Shown here one piece after another: positions 18,913 to 29,100 of a DNA stretch of 64,000 nucleotides (positions are counted from its first letter, which is position 1; every line of letters starts with the position of its first letter). This stretch comes from an uncultured Alphaproteobacteria bacterium (GTDB taxonomy: Bacteria > Pseudomonadota > Alphaproteobacteria > Geminicoccales > Geminicoccaceae), in assembly GCA_937926445.1 (NCBI GenBank), contig CALBAK010000026.1:62001-126000 (forward strand), read 5' to 3'. The notes under the pieces are model-generated. The model searched no databases. It was given only the letters and a program-made list of their open reading frames with translations, and had not been told where the DNA came from. The position numbers were made by a program, and so were the translations under genes.

Positions 18913-20490
18913 TCAGCGCTTGACGACCCAACGCCAGAGGAACTGGTTGTCGGCCCGCTGGACGAGCTCGATCCCGTCGCGCACGCCCCAGGCGAGCGCC
19001 TGCTGGTGCAGCGGGACGTAGCCCACGTCCTCATGCAGGATCCGCCAGGCTTCGCCGATCAGCCGGTTGCGCCTCGACAGGTCGGTCTCGGTCAGGATCT
19101 CGCGGGCGAGCGCGTCGATCCGCGGATTGGAATAGCCGCCGATGTTGAAGGCGCCGGCGCCGGAGCCGTCGCGGGTGACGACCAGGTTGTGCAGCGCGTT
19201 CCAGGAATCGAAGCTGCCGGGCGTCCAGCCCAGCAGATAGAAGCTCGTATCGTACCCGCCGGCGGCCAGGATCTTGGCGAAATAGACCGACTTGGTCTGC
19301 GCCCGCAGGGTCACCTTGATCCCGATCCGGGCGAGCATGCCGACCACCGCCTGACAGATCTGCTCGTCGTTGACGTAGCGGTCGTTGGGGCAATCGAGGG
19401 TGACGGCGAACCCGTTCGGATAGCCCGCCTCGGCCAACAGCCGGCGGGAGGCAGCGGGATCGTAGGGCCAGCGCACGAGATCTTCGGGAAATCCCTGGAT
19501 GCCCGGGGCCACGAGGGACGCCGAAGGGGTCGCTTGGCCGCGCATCACCTTCTTCACGATCGCCTCGATGTCGATCGCCTGGTAGACGGCGAGGCGCACC
19601 CGACGATCCTTGAACGGGTTCTTGCCCCTGACGTCGGAGCCCGTGAGCTCGTCGCGCCACTGGTCGAAGCCCAGGAAAATCGTGCGCAACTCGGGGCCGG
19701 TCAGCGCCTTGACACCCGGGGTCCGGGCGATCCGGTCGGTGTCTTGGATCGGCAGCGAAAGGATCAGGTCGAGCTCGCCCGAAAGGAGCGCCGCTACCCG
19801 AGTCGCGTCGTTCGCGATCGGCCGGAAGATCACCTCCTGGAGGTTGCCGGGCGCCGTTCCCCACCAGCCGGGATGACGAACGGCCACGGTGCGCACGTCC
19901 GGCTCGCGCAGCGTGACCTTGAACGGCCCCGTGCCGTTCGTGTGGAAGGCGGCGAAGCTCGAGCGCGGGTTTTTGATGTCGACCGGCTCGGCCGCTCCGT
20001 TCGCGAGCGACCACTCCTTGTCCATGATGTACCAGGTGTCCCATTCCGCGTGGAGGATCGGGTTGGGCACCTCGGTGACGAAGTCGACCGTGTGATCGTC
20101 GACCTTGATCACCTCCTTGACCGTAGCCAGCCGGGTCTTGAGGTCGGATGTCGGGCGGCGAACCCGCTCGGCGGAGAACAGCACGTCGTCCGCATCGAAG
20201 GTGCCACCCTCGTGGAACCGCACGCCCTTGCGCAGATGGAACCGCCAACGGTCCTTGGCGACGAGCTCCCAGCGTTCGGCGAGGCCGGGCTCGATCGCGA
20301 GATCCGGACCGCGGGTCGTGAGGCCTTCGTATACGTTGCCGAGATAGCCGAGCGTGAAGGTCTCGTTGAGGCCGTAGGGGTCGAGCGTGCCGACGTCGCC
20401 CTGGAAGGACACGCGCAGCGTCTGGGCACCGACCGGGCAGGCGAGCAGGCCGAGCGCAAGGCTCGTCAGCAGCATCCTCGGGAACGGCAT
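18913..20490 (-). CDS. ABC transporter substrate-binding protein, family 5 (peptide/nickel type)
   Basis: A 525-residue periplasmic binding protein. The signal peptide is MPFPRMLLTSLALGLLACPV followed by GA and cleavage before Q. Family-5 features are SFQGDVGTLDPYGLNET, WELVAKDRWRFHLRKGVRFH, FDADDVLFSAERV and NGTGPFKV. ATG 20490 has GGAGGT at ideal spacing and gives the clean signal peptide; the frame is open further upstream. No permease or ATPase gene is next to it, so it is an orphan or works with a transporter elsewhere. The ligand (peptide, opine or metal chelate) cannot be told. A TTGACA-type promoter lies just upstream. Confidence 0.88.
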   Translation of the reverse strand: MPFPRMLLTSLALGLLACPVGAQTLRVSFQGDVGTLDPYGLNETFTLGYLGNVYEGLTTRGPDLAIEPGLAERWELVAKDRWRFHLRKGVRFHEGGTFDADDVLFSAERVRRPTSDLKTRLATVKEVIKVDDHTVDFVTEVPNPILHAEWDTWYIMDKEWSLANGAAEPVDIKNPRSSFAAFHTNGTGPFKVTLREPDVRTVAVRHPGWWGTAPGNLQEVIFRPIANDATRVAALLSGELDLILSLPIQDTDRIARTPGVKALTGPELRTIFLGFDQWRDELTGSDVRGKNPFKDRRVRLAVYQAIDIEAIVKKVMRGQATPSASLVAPGIQGFPEDLVRWPYDPAASRRLLAEAGYPNGFAVTLDCPNDRYVNDEQICQAVVGMLARIGIKVTLRAQTKSVYFAKILAAGGYDTSFYLLGWTPGSFDSWNALHNLVVTRDGSGAGAFNIGGYSNPRIDALAREILTETDLSRRNRLIGEAWRILHEDVGYVPLHQQALAWGVRDGIELVQRADNQFLWRWVVKR

Positions 20491-20521
20491 GGTGACCTCC
20501 GCGCGCGCGGCTTTTTCGGTC

Positions 20522-20550
20522 ATGATCCCGAGAGCCGACGAGTTTGTCAA
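20522..20550 (-). promoter_or_regulatory. Sigma-70-type promoter of the binding-protein gene
   Basis: On the minus strand a perfect TTGACA (-35, 20545-20550) is followed after 17 bp by GATCAT (-10, 20522-20527; four of six match TATAAT). Predicted transcription starts near 20515, 25 bp before the ATG at 20490. The 90 bp around it are the most AT-rich for several kb. Confidence 0.5.
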
Positions 20551-20656
20551 TCCTGAGTAGCATATTTCCAAAAATCAGAAACTATGTGGTAGAGCGGCGC
20601 GCCGCACCCGCGGGGTCGATCTGGACTTCCGACGGGCCGGTGCGAGATAAGAGAGC

Positions 20657-21358
20657 ATGAGCGGCAAGGATCTGAGCGAGCGGGTCGACGGCCGCGTGGC
20701 GGCGTTCCTCGAGGAGCTCGCGCGGGTGCCGGCAACGGCCGCCCCGGCGGGTCGGGGCCGGCTCATCGTCGCGCTCGATGCGACCGCTTCGCGCGAGCCC
20801 ACTTGGGACCGGGCCTGCGAAGTCCAGGGGCAGATGTTCCTCGAGGCGGGTCGGCTGGGCGGCCTCGAGGTCCAGCTCGTGTTCTACCGCGGCTTCCACG
20901 AGTGCAAGGCGAGCCGTTGGGTGAGCGACAGCCGGACACTCGTCGAGCTCATGACGCGGGTCCGATGCAAGGCAGGCCAGACGCAGATCCGCCGGGTGCT
21001 GCGGCACGCGATCGCCGAGACCCGGCGCCAGCCGGTGCGCGCCCTCGTGTTCATCGGCGATGCGGTCGAGGAGGAGCTCGACGAGCTGGCCGCTCTCGCG
21101 GCCGAGCTCGGCATCCTGGGGGTGCGGGTCTTCCTGTTCCACGAAGGCGACGATCCGCGCGCGGAGCGGGCCTTCCGCGAGATCGCCCGGCTGACCGGTG
21201 GCGCCTGTTGCCGGTTCGACCGCAACGCGCCGAGCGAGCTGCGCGATCTGTTGGGCGCGGTGGCCGCCTACGCCGCCGGCGGCCCGGCCGTGCTCGAGGA
21301 TCTGCGGCGCCGGCCGTCGCCCGCGGTCCGTCTGTTGGCCCATCAGGTCCGCGGCTGA
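20657..21358 (+). CDS. VWA-like domain protein
   Basis: A 233-residue soluble protein. LIVALDATASREPTWDRA is a MIDAS-like start of a von Willebrand A domain in which the usual D-x-S-x-S is D-A-T-A-S. VRALVFIGDAVEEELDEL (about residues 129-146) fits the later strand with the MIDAS acidic residue, and GVRVFLFHEGDDPRAERAF follows. No signal peptide or membrane helix. It overlaps the J-domain gene by one codon position (TGATG at 21356-21360), so the two are translated together. Function unknown; chaperone-linked protein handling is inferred from the neighbour. Confidence 0.65.
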   Translation: MSGKDLSERVDGRVAAFLEELARVPATAAPAGRGRLIVALDATASREPTWDRACEVQGQMFLEAGRLGGLEVQLVFYRGFHECKASRWVSDSRTLVELMTRVRCKAGQTQIRRVLRHAIAETRRQPVRALVFIGDAVEEELDELAALAAELGILGVRVFLFHEGDDPRAERAFREIARLTGGACCRFDRNAPSELRDLLGAVAAYAAGGPAVLEDLRRRPSPAVRLLAHQVRG

Positions 21359-22065
21359 TGCTGCTCTATCTCTCTGCCGGTGCGGCCTCGCTCGCCGTCC
21401 TCCTCGTGCTGGCGCGCTGGCTCGCGCGGCTTTCGCCGAGCGATCTCACCCAGGCGGCCCGCACCTTCGTGGCGGTGTTCAGCACGCTGGCCGGGACGGG
21501 GCTGATCTTCCTCGGCCGCTACGGGCTCGCGATCGTGACCCTCGCGGCGGCCGTGATGGCCCTGCGCTCCCTGATCAAGGCCCGGAGCGGGCCGGAGCCG
21601 CTCGATGCCGAGGTCGGGCCCGGCGATGCCGCCCGGGTCGAGACCGCGCTCCTCGCGATGGAGCTCGACCGGACGAGCGGGCGGCTCGACGGCCGGGTCA
21701 AGAACGGGCGGTTCGCCGGTCGGACGCTCGCTGGACTCGACCTCGAGGAGCTTCTGGCGCTCCTCGAGGAGGCGCGTGCGAACGATCCGCCGTCCGTGGC
21801 ACTTCTCGAGGCCTATCTCGACCGTCGCGAGCCGCGCTGGCGCGAGCGGCGGCGCGCGGCAGCGGGCGGGGCGGGCGATCCGGGTACCATGGACGAGCGC
21901 ACCGCGCTCGCGATCCTGGGGCTCGAGCCGGGTGCCGGGCCGGAGGAGATCCGCGCCGCTCATCGCCGGCTCATGGCCAAGCTGCATCCCGACCACGGCG
22001 GCAGCGACTATCTCGCGGCCCAGATCAACCGGGCCAAGGAGATCCTGCTCGGCCGACGCGGCTGA
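21358..22065 (+). CDS. Membrane-anchored J-domain co-chaperone
   Basis: 235 residues. Two hydrophobic segments lie near the N terminus (LLYLSAGAASLAVLLVLARW and VAVFSTLAGTGLIFLGRYGL), then a charged middle part, then a C-terminal J domain (about 182-235) with helices around the HPD motif in MAKLHPDHGGSDYLAAQINRAKE. The C-terminal J domain with N-terminal membrane anchor resembles the Tim14/Pam18 layout. It should stimulate a DnaK-type ATPase at the inner membrane; the client is unknown. Start ATG 21358 overlaps the VWA gene stop. Confidence 0.82.
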   Translation: MLLYLSAGAASLAVLLVLARWLARLSPSDLTQAARTFVAVFSTLAGTGLIFLGRYGLAIVTLAAAVMALRSLIKARSGPEPLDAEVGPGDAARVETALLAMELDRTSGRLDGRVKNGRFAGRTLAGLDLEELLALLEEARANDPPSVALLEAYLDRREPRWRERRRAAAGGAGDPGTMDERTALAILGLEPGAGPEEIRAAHRRLMAKLHPDHGGSDYLAAQINRAKEILLGRRG

Positions 22066-22175
22066 GCGGCGTTGTTGAAATCTCAACGAAGCCGACGGTA
22101 GAAGCCGCGGGCATGTGCGGAAGGCGGCGGGCCGTGGGATGGCCGTCGCGCCGGTCGATTGCCCGAGGTGGATGC

Positions 22176-23042
22176 ATGGCGAAGGTCCGCAAGGTCGTGC
22201 TGCCGGTGGCGGGTCTCGGTACCCGGATGCTGCCGGCGACCCGGGTGCTGCCCAAGGAGATGCTCCCGGTCGTCGACAAGCCGGTCGTGCAGTACGCGAT
22301 CGAGGAAGCGCGGGCCGCCGGGATCGAGGAGGTGATCCTCGTCACCGGGCGCGGCAAGACGCTCATCGAGGACCATTTCGACCGCGCGGTGGAGCTCTTC
22401 GAGACGCTCGCTCGACGCGGCCGCGAGGCCGAGCTCGAGGCGCTCCTGGCCGAGACACCCGAGCCGGGCGGGCTCGTCTACACCCGCCAGCAGGAGCCCA
22501 AGGGCCTCGGTCACGCGGTCTGGTGCGCTCGGCATCTGGTCGGACGCGAGCCCTTCGCGGTCTTGCTGGTCGACGATCTGATCGACGCGCCGGTGCCCTG
22601 CCTCGCCCAGCTGATCGAGGTCCACCGGCGGACGGAGGGCAACGTCGTTGCGGTCGTGGAGGTGCCGTCCGAACAGACGGCGCGCTACGGGATCGTCGCT
22701 CCGGGTGCCGACGACGGCCGGGTGGTCGAGGTCCGCGGCCTGGTCGAGAAGCCACGGCCGGAGGTGGCGCCCTCGCGACTCGCGGTGATCGGCCGCTACG
22801 TGCTGATGCCCGAGATCATGGACGAGCTCGCGCGACACGAGATCGGCGCCGGCGGCGAGATCCAGCTCACCGACGCGATGGCCCGGCTGATCGGCCGCCA
22901 GTCGTTCCACGGCTTGCGCTTCGAGGGCCGCCGCTTCGACTGCGGTGACAAGCTCGGCTATCTCGAAGCGATCGTGGCGCTGGCCGCTCGGCGGGCGGAC
23001 GTCGGGCCCGCCTTCCGCGCGATGCTCGCCCGCTATCTCTGA
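22176..23042 (+). CDS. galU: UTP-glucose-1-phosphate uridylyltransferase
   Basis: A 288-residue nucleotidyltransferase making UDP-glucose from glucose-1-phosphate and UTP. The signature loop is PVAGLGTRMLPATRVLPKEM, followed by PVVDKPVVQYAIEEA. QQEPKGLGHAV, LVDDLIDAP and the FEGRRFDCGDKLGYLEA C terminus are also diagnostic. ATG 22176 has GAGGTGG upstream; an out-of-frame ATG lies 4 bp before it. First gene of galU-ugd-phosphohexomutase, which would feed the exopolysaccharide locus some 9 kb downstream. Confidence 0.95.
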   Translation: MAKVRKVVLPVAGLGTRMLPATRVLPKEMLPVVDKPVVQYAIEEARAAGIEEVILVTGRGKTLIEDHFDRAVELFETLARRGREAELEALLAETPEPGGLVYTRQQEPKGLGHAVWCARHLVGREPFAVLLVDDLIDAPVPCLAQLIEVHRRTEGNVVAVVEVPSEQTARYGIVAPGADDGRVVEVRGLVEKPRPEVAPSRLAVIGRYVLMPEIMDELARHEIGAGGEIQLTDAMARLIGRQSFHGLRFEGRRFDCGDKLGYLEAIVALAARRADVGPAFRAMLARYL

Positions 23043-23063
23043 CCGGCCTGCGGAGCTTCGCCC

Positions 23064-24386
23064 ATGCGCATCGCGATGATCGGCACCGGCTATGTCGGCC
23101 TCGTCTCGGGAGCCTGCTTCGCCGAGTTCGGGGTCGACGTCACCTGTGTCGACAAGGCGACCGACAAGATCGCCATGCTAGAGGCCGGCCGCATCCCGAT
23201 CTACGAGCCCGGCCTCGACGATCTCGTGGCGCGCCACAGGGCGGGCGGGCGGCTGCGCTTCACGACTACGCTCGAGCCGGCGCTCGAGGGGGCGGATGCG
23301 ATCTTCATCGCGGTCGGCACTCCGACCCGCCGCGGCGACGGCCACGCCGATCTCTCCTACGTCTTCGCCGCCGCCGAGGAGATCGCCCGCGGGCTCGACC
23401 ATCCGGCACTCGTGGTCACCAAATCGACCGTGCCGGTCGGCACGGGGCGGCGGCTCAAGCGGCTGTTCGAGGAGCTGCGGCCCGATCTGGCGATCGACGT
23501 CGCCTCCAACCCCGAGTTCCTGCGCGAGGGCTCGGCGATCGAGGACTTCATGCGCCCCGATCGGGTGGTCTGCGGCGTCGAGAGCGCGGCCGCCCGCGAT
23601 ACGCTGGCCGCGCTCTACCGACCCCTGAACCTGATCGAGACACCGATCCTGTTCACCTCGATCGAGACGGCCGAGCTCATCAAGTACGCGACCAACAGCT
23701 TTCTCGCCACGAAGATCACCTTCATCAACGAGATCGCGGATCTGTGCGAGCGCGTCGGCGCTGACGTCCAGCAGGTCGCGCGCGGCATCGGTCTCGACGG
23801 TCGGATCGGTCGCAAGTTCCTGCACGCCGGACCAGGATACGGAGGGTCCTGCTTTCCCAAGGATACGCTGGCACTCCTGCGGACAGGTGAAATGCACGGC
23901 GTGGATCTGCGGATCGTGGAGACCGTCGTGCAGGTCAACGAGGCGCGCAAGCGCCGGATGGTCAAGAAGATCCTCGATGCCATGGGGGGCGAGGTCGCCG
24001 GTCGGCGGATCGCGGTTCTGGGGGTCACCTTCAAGCCCAACACCGACGACATGCGGGAGAGCCCGAGCCTCGTGATCGTTCCGGCTCTGCAGGCCGAGGG
24101 TGCCGAAATTCGCGTCTACGACCCGGAGGGCCGTCGCGAGGGCGAGCGACTGTTGCCCGGGGTCACCTGGTGTGGCGACAGCTACGAGGCGGTGACCGGT
24201 TCCGACGCGGTCGTACTCCTCACCGAGTGGAACGAGTTCCGCGGGCTCGACCTCGAGCGGGTGCGCGGTCTGGTCCGCCGGCCGATCCTGATCGATCTGC
24301 GCAACGTGTTCGATCCCGAGCGGGCGAGCCGGGCCGGTTTCGCCTATACGGGGGTCGGCCGGCCGCCGCGCCGACCGGGTGGCTGA
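23064..24386 (+). CDS. ugd: UDP-glucose 6-dehydrogenase
   Basis: A 440-residue NAD-dependent enzyme oxidising UDP-glucose twice to UDP-glucuronate. The N-terminal loop is MIGTGYVGLVSGACFAEFGV. The catalytic cysteine is in GYGGSCFPKDTLALL (about 258-272). The substrate loop NPEFLREGSAIEDF and the C-terminal GVTFKPNTDDMRESPSL are all intact. It lies 21 bp after galU, whose product it uses, and 18 bp before the phosphohexomutase. UDP-glucuronate would supply an acidic sugar for surface polysaccharide. Confidence 0.96.
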   Translation: MRIAMIGTGYVGLVSGACFAEFGVDVTCVDKATDKIAMLEAGRIPIYEPGLDDLVARHRAGGRLRFTTTLEPALEGADAIFIAVGTPTRRGDGHADLSYVFAAAEEIARGLDHPALVVTKSTVPVGTGRRLKRLFEELRPDLAIDVASNPEFLREGSAIEDFMRPDRVVCGVESAAARDTLAALYRPLNLIETPILFTSIETAELIKYATNSFLATKITFINEIADLCERVGADVQQVARGIGLDGRIGRKFLHAGPGYGGSCFPKDTLALLRTGEMHGVDLRIVETVVQVNEARKRRMVKKILDAMGGEVAGRRIAVLGVTFKPNTDDMRESPSLVIVPALQAEGAEIRVYDPEGRREGERLLPGVTWCGDSYEAVTGSDAVVLLTEWNEFRGLDLERVRGLVRRPILIDLRNVFDPERASRAGFAYTGVGRPPRRPGG

Positions 24387-24404
24387 GCGAGCGGGGAGTT
24401 AGGC

Positions 24405-25790
24405 ATGGCGAGCGCACACCGATTCCACCCGACGATCCTGCGAGAGTACGACATTCGCGGGATCGTCGGCCAGACGCTCTTCCCGGCCGACGCGCTGGCG
24501 GTGGGCAGGACCTTCGCGACCATCGTGCGCCGGTCGGGTGGGCGCCGGATCTGCGTCGGGCGCGATGGACGGCTGAGCTCGCCCGAGCTCGCTCGCGCGG
24601 TCGTCGAAGGTGCGCGGGCGGCCGGGGTCGACGTGGTCGATCTCGGCCTCGGCCCGACCCCGATGATGTACTTCGCCGTCCACGAGCTCGACACCGACGG
24701 TGGGATCCAGGTCACCGGCTCGCACAACCCGCCGAGCCACAACGGCTTCAAGATGATGCTCGGTAAGGCTTCGTTCTTCGGCGAGCGCATTCGGGCGCTC
24801 GGGCGGATGGCGGCGGTCGGCGACGTCGAGACGGGCGAAGGGCGCCTCGAGGAGGTCGACCTGCTCGACCGTTATGTCGAGCGCCTGGCGCGCGACTATC
24901 GGGGCAGCCGCCCGCTCGACGTGGTGTGGGACGCCGGCAACGGGGCCGCAGGGCCGGCCATGGCAGCGCTCGCCCGCCGACTGCCCGGTCGTCACCACTG
25001 TCTGTTCGCCGAGGTGGACGGCCGCTTCCCCAACCATCACCCCGACCCTACCGAGCCGCACAATCTCGAGGCGCTGATCGCCGCGGTCGAGGCCCGGGGA
25101 GCGGAGGTCGGGATCGCCTTCGACGGCGACGGCGACCGGATCGGCGTGGTCGACGGTCGCGGCCGGATCATATGGGGCGACCAGCTTCTCCAGATCCTGG
25201 CAGCGGACCTCCTCGCCAGGCGGCCCGGATCGACCATCATCGCCGACGTCAAGGCGAGCCAGACCCTGTTCGACGAGATCGCCCGGCTCGGCGGTCGGCC
25301 GCTCATGTGGAAGACCGGGCATTCGTTGATCAAGGCCAAGATGGTCGAGACGGGAGCGCCGCTCTCCGGCGAGATGTCCGGTCACATCTTCTACAAGGAC
25401 GGCTTCTACGGCCACGACGACGCGCTGTACGTCGCGGTGCGGCTGCTCGACATCCTGGCGCGCGGCACCCGCACGCTGGCCGAGCTGCGCGATTCCATGC
25501 CCGTTACCTTCAGCACTCCCGAGGTCCGCTTCGACTGCCCGGAGGAACGGAAGTTCGCGGTCGTGGCCGAGCTCGCCGGCAGCCTCGCCCGCGACGGCGC
25601 CGAGGTCGACACCACGGACGGTGTGCGGGTCCGCACCCCCGACGGCTGGTGGCTCCTGCGGGCCTCGAACACCCAGGCGGTTCTGGTCGCCCGCGCCGAG
25701 GCGAGCACCGCGGAGGGCCTCGAGCGGCTCAAGGCCCAGCTCCGCGAGCGGCTGCGGGCGGTCGGCATCGAACCGCCGGCGAGCTTCTAG
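24405..25790 (+). CDS. Phosphomannomutase/phosphoglucomutase
   Basis: A 461-residue alpha-D-phosphohexomutase (AlgC/ManB type) interconverting hexose-6- and hexose-1-phosphates. The N terminus FHPTILREYDIRGIVGQTL is typical. The phospho-serine loop is TGSHNPPSHNGFKMML (about 104-119), the metal loop FDGDGDRIGVVDG (about 240-252), the sugar loop SGEMSGHIFY and the phosphate loop RASNTQ. GGGAG precedes the ATG. It supplies glucose-1-phosphate to GalU, or mannose-1-phosphate. A terminator-like hairpin follows the gene. Confidence 0.93.
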   Translation: MASAHRFHPTILREYDIRGIVGQTLFPADALAVGRTFATIVRRSGGRRICVGRDGRLSSPELARAVVEGARAAGVDVVDLGLGPTPMMYFAVHELDTDGGIQVTGSHNPPSHNGFKMMLGKASFFGERIRALGRMAAVGDVETGEGRLEEVDLLDRYVERLARDYRGSRPLDVVWDAGNGAAGPAMAALARRLPGRHHCLFAEVDGRFPNHHPDPTEPHNLEALIAAVEARGAEVGIAFDGDGDRIGVVDGRGRIIWGDQLLQILAADLLARRPGSTIIADVKASQTLFDEIARLGGRPLMWKTGHSLIKAKMVETGAPLSGEMSGHIFYKDGFYGHDDALYVAVRLLDILARGTRTLAELRDSMPVTFSTPEVRFDCPEERKFAVVAELAGSLARDGAEVDTTDGVRVRTPDGWWLLRASNTQAVLVARAEASTAEGLERLKAQLRERLRAVGIEPPASF

Positions 25791-25834
25791 CGACGTCTGG
25801 CAGACGATCGACCGGGCGGGCCGCTGATCGGCGA

Positions 25835-25868
25835 GCCCGGGCGGTCGTCCCGCGACGGCCGGGCCTTT
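25835..25868 (+). terminator. Rho-independent-like terminator after the phosphohexomutase gene
   Basis: GCCCGG (25835-25840) can pair with CCGGGC (25859-25864), extended inside by GTCG/CGAC around a TCCCG loop, and CTTTCC follows. The T tract is only three bases, so efficiency is uncertain. Confidence 0.45.
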
Positions 25869-25899
25869 CCGATCGCGGCCGGTCCGCGGGGCCGAGCCC

Positions 25900-25915
25900 T
25901 TAACCCGGCGTTAAC
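25900..25915 (+). promoter_or_regulatory. Perfect CtrA-type box TTAA-N7-TTAAC
   Basis: TTAACCCGGCGTTAAC matches the full alphaproteobacterial CtrA binding consensus (two TTAA half sites 7 bp apart, C after the second). It lies 282 bp before the GTG chosen for the AMIN-like/TPR gene. Two TTAA tetramers at this spacing are unlikely by chance in such GC-rich DNA. CtrA binding is inferred. Confidence 0.55.
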
Positions 25916-26181
25916 ACCGGGGCTCTAGGCTCGGGGCCGAGGCGACGATCCGCGGATGGACTGACCCGTCTCGACCGATCGTCGGCGTCGACGGAAGCGG
26001 AGCCGGGCTCGTGGCGAACGTCGGTGAACGGTCGACCGGGTCGCGTGGGGGACGAGGTGATCCGTCCCGACCGTCTGTTCAGGCGGCGTTCCGACATGCG
26101 TCGCCCCTGCTCCCGATGGGTCGGAACCTCGGGCCTCACCGTTCCGAGCGGCACCGCCGCCGTCCCGAAAGGGATGCCGTC

Positions 26182-29100
26182 GTGAGTCGGCCGGTGAGCG
26201 AGCGCGGGTGCGGCCGCTGCGTTCCGGCCCGTGTCTTCCTCCTGCTGGCGCTCTTCGTGTTCGGACCACTCCGATCCGTCGTGGCCGAGGAGGCACGGTT
26301 GCGGATCTTCGCTCATCCCGAATTCGCCCGTCTCGTCCTCGAATCGGCCGGCCGCGCGGTCGGCTTCCGGGTGATGGCAGGGACGGCCGAGCTCCGCCTC
26401 GATCCTGCCGGGCCGATCACCGTACCGCCTCTGCCGGTTGCCGCTCGGACCTGGTTGCTCGCCGCCGAAGCGCGCGACCAGGGAGAGCGGCTCGCCCTCG
26501 CCCTGGCACCCGACGTGACGGCCCGGCTCGTCGAGTCGGGCCCCGGTCGGGTCGTGGTCGACCTCGTCCGTGACCGCGGCCCGCCACAGTCGCTCGGCGC
26601 CGAGCCCGGCCCGGAGCCCACCGTCGGTGGGTCCTCGGCTCGGGCCGCGCCGCCCGGGCCCACGGTTCGGGTCCGCACGGGCGAGCATCCCGGATTCCGG
26701 CGGCTCGTGGTCGAGGGGTCGGAGGTCGATCGGCTCGGGCTACGGCTCGAGGCCGAGCGGATCGAGATCGTCGGGCCGTCCGCAGCTCTGCCGCCTGTCG
26801 TCGCCGCCCTGGAACGGCTGACGTCGACGGTTGCTCGCGTGCAGGCCGAGGAGGCGGTCCTGCGTGTCGAGCTCCTGCCCGGGGTACGGGTCCTGAAGCG
26901 GGCCGCCGGCAGGGATCGGATCGTGCTCGACCTCGTCGCACCGACCACCGAGGCTACGGCACCGACCGAGAAACGCGAACCGGAAGGGGCGAACTCGCCC
27001 GGACCACACGGGCCTGCCAGCGCCTCGCAGATCGACCGGCAGGCCGCGAACACGGCCGGCTCCGGTGCGGGATCCTCGCCCGACTGCCGTGCGATCGACC
27101 CGCGCCGTGGGCTGTGCGTCCGCCTCCGGACGGCAATCGAATCGGCCGAGGTCACCCTGCTCGCCGAGCCACGGCCCGGTGCGGCGGTGCTGACCTGGGA
27201 AGGGGCGCTCTGGCTGGTGCTCGACCGGGTCGTCGAACGGTTCGGGGTCGAGCGGCTCCCGGTCGAGACCGGGCTCGCCGTCGACGGCGATGCTCTGGTG
27301 CGCTCGATCCGACGGCAGCCGCATCCCGAGGCCACCGTACTGCGCCTCGACACGAAGGTACCGGTGAACGCGGAGGCCGAGCCCGCGGCGTATGGCTGGC
27401 GCCTGCGGCTGCGTCCCGGCCTCGAACTGTCCACGCCGAGCGAGGGACGAATCCTCCGGCTCGTCGACCCGCCCGCGCTCGTGATCGAGACGGCGGCGAA
27501 ACACGTCGTTCTGCCCGCCGCCCTGCTCGGCAGCGGGGTGTCGGTGCTCGCGGCGACCGAAAAGACCGGCCGGATCGAGCCACGACGCTTCGTCGATCTC
27601 GAGATTTTGCCGACGACGCAGGGCGTGGCCTGGCGAGCACTCGCCGAAGATCTCCGCGCGCGCCGGGTCGGCCGGCGTTGGCTGATCGACCGTCCGGGCG
27701 GACTCCGTCCCGACCAGACGGAGACCTCCACCCCCCGCAACGGTGGGTCCGGCTCGTCTACGCCGGTCGAAAGACCGGCCGAGAGCTCCCCGACGGCCAC
27801 CGCTCCCGCTTCGTCAACGACCGCGGCGGCATCCGCCCTTGCGCCGGCTGCCTCCGGCGGGGCGACCGTCGCCTCGAGCAGCGCCGCGCCTACCGCCTCT
27901 CCGACGAACGACGCCTCGGGGCACGGCCCGGACCGACGTCCGCCCGGGCCCGGCAGCGGCGACCGTGCCGAGGGGGGCGCCGGAGGGGCGAAGCCCGCCT
28001 CGCCCTCGCCGAGCGAGGTGACAGCACCCGGTCGTGGCGCGGCCGCTCCTCCGGGCGGGGCGGGTGGAAGAGCGAGCGATGAGCCAAGCAGCGGGGCACC
28101 GCCGACCCGAGGCGAACCGGCGATCGGCCTCGCCCGGCTCGCTTCGACCGGCGAGCCGGGAGGCTCGGCCCTGTCGAGGACTCTGCTCGACCGACGCGGA
28201 GCGGCCGACGCCGAGGCCAGGGCGGCCATCGATCGCAGTCTTGCGCGGGAGGCGCTGGCCCGAGGGCGGGCAGCCGAAGCGCTCGCTCTGCTCGGGGATC
28301 CCCCCGCGGCGTCGGATACGGCGGCCGAACCACCTGCCGACCTCGCGACCCGCGCGCTCGCTGGCGTCGCGGCCGTTCTACTAGATCGGGTGGCGGCCGG
28401 CGAGCGCCTGCTCGACGATTCCCGACTCGCGGCCGACCCCGAGGTCGCTCTCTGGCGGGCGGTGGCGGCGGCCCGAGCTCTCGACTGGCCGCGAGCGGCA
28501 CGCTCCTACGCCGTGGCCGGCCGCACGCTCCAGAACTACCCGCCGCTTCTCCAGCGCCGGCTGGCCCCGGTCGTCGGCCGCATCCTGCTCGAGAGCGGGA
28601 AGCCCGCCGCTGCGCTCGCGGTCCTCGATCTCGCCCGTCGGCACGATCCCGACCCTCGCGAGGCGGCACGCATCGCCCTGGTCGAGGGGCTGGCGCTCCA
28701 GCGCCACGCCAGCCTCGACGCCGCTGCCGCGGCCTTCCGGTCTGCCGCCGAAGCCGGCGATCCGCCGACGGCGATCGAGGCCCGATACCGGTTGGCGCGC
28801 CTCGAGCAGGCGCGCGGTCGATCGGACCCCGACAAGCTCTCGGTCGAGCTCGGCCGTCAGCGGCTGCTCTGGCGCGATCATCCCGCCGAGCCCGAGATGC
28901 TCGCGGGCCTGGTCGAGGTGCTGGCGGCCGCCGGGCGTCCGGCCGAAGCTTTGGCGGTCGCCCGCGACCTCCGCACCCGCTACCCGAACGCGTCGCCCGC
29001 CCGGGCCGTGACGGACCGGATGCGCGACTGGCTCTTGGCAGCTGTCGAGGCGGTCGGGGAAGGACCGTCGGGCGCGGTGGCGGGCTTGCGGTTGCTGCGG

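Larger units (their letters stand above)
25791..26181. other. Intergenic region with terminator-like hairpin and CtrA box
   Basis: No gene is recognised. It carries the terminator-like hairpin (25835-25868) and the CtrA box (25900-25915). The reading frame of the downstream gene is open from a GTG at 26011, but residues coded before 26182 are an Arg/Ser/Pro mixture without a secretion signal, so I treat this as leader. Confidence 0.5.
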
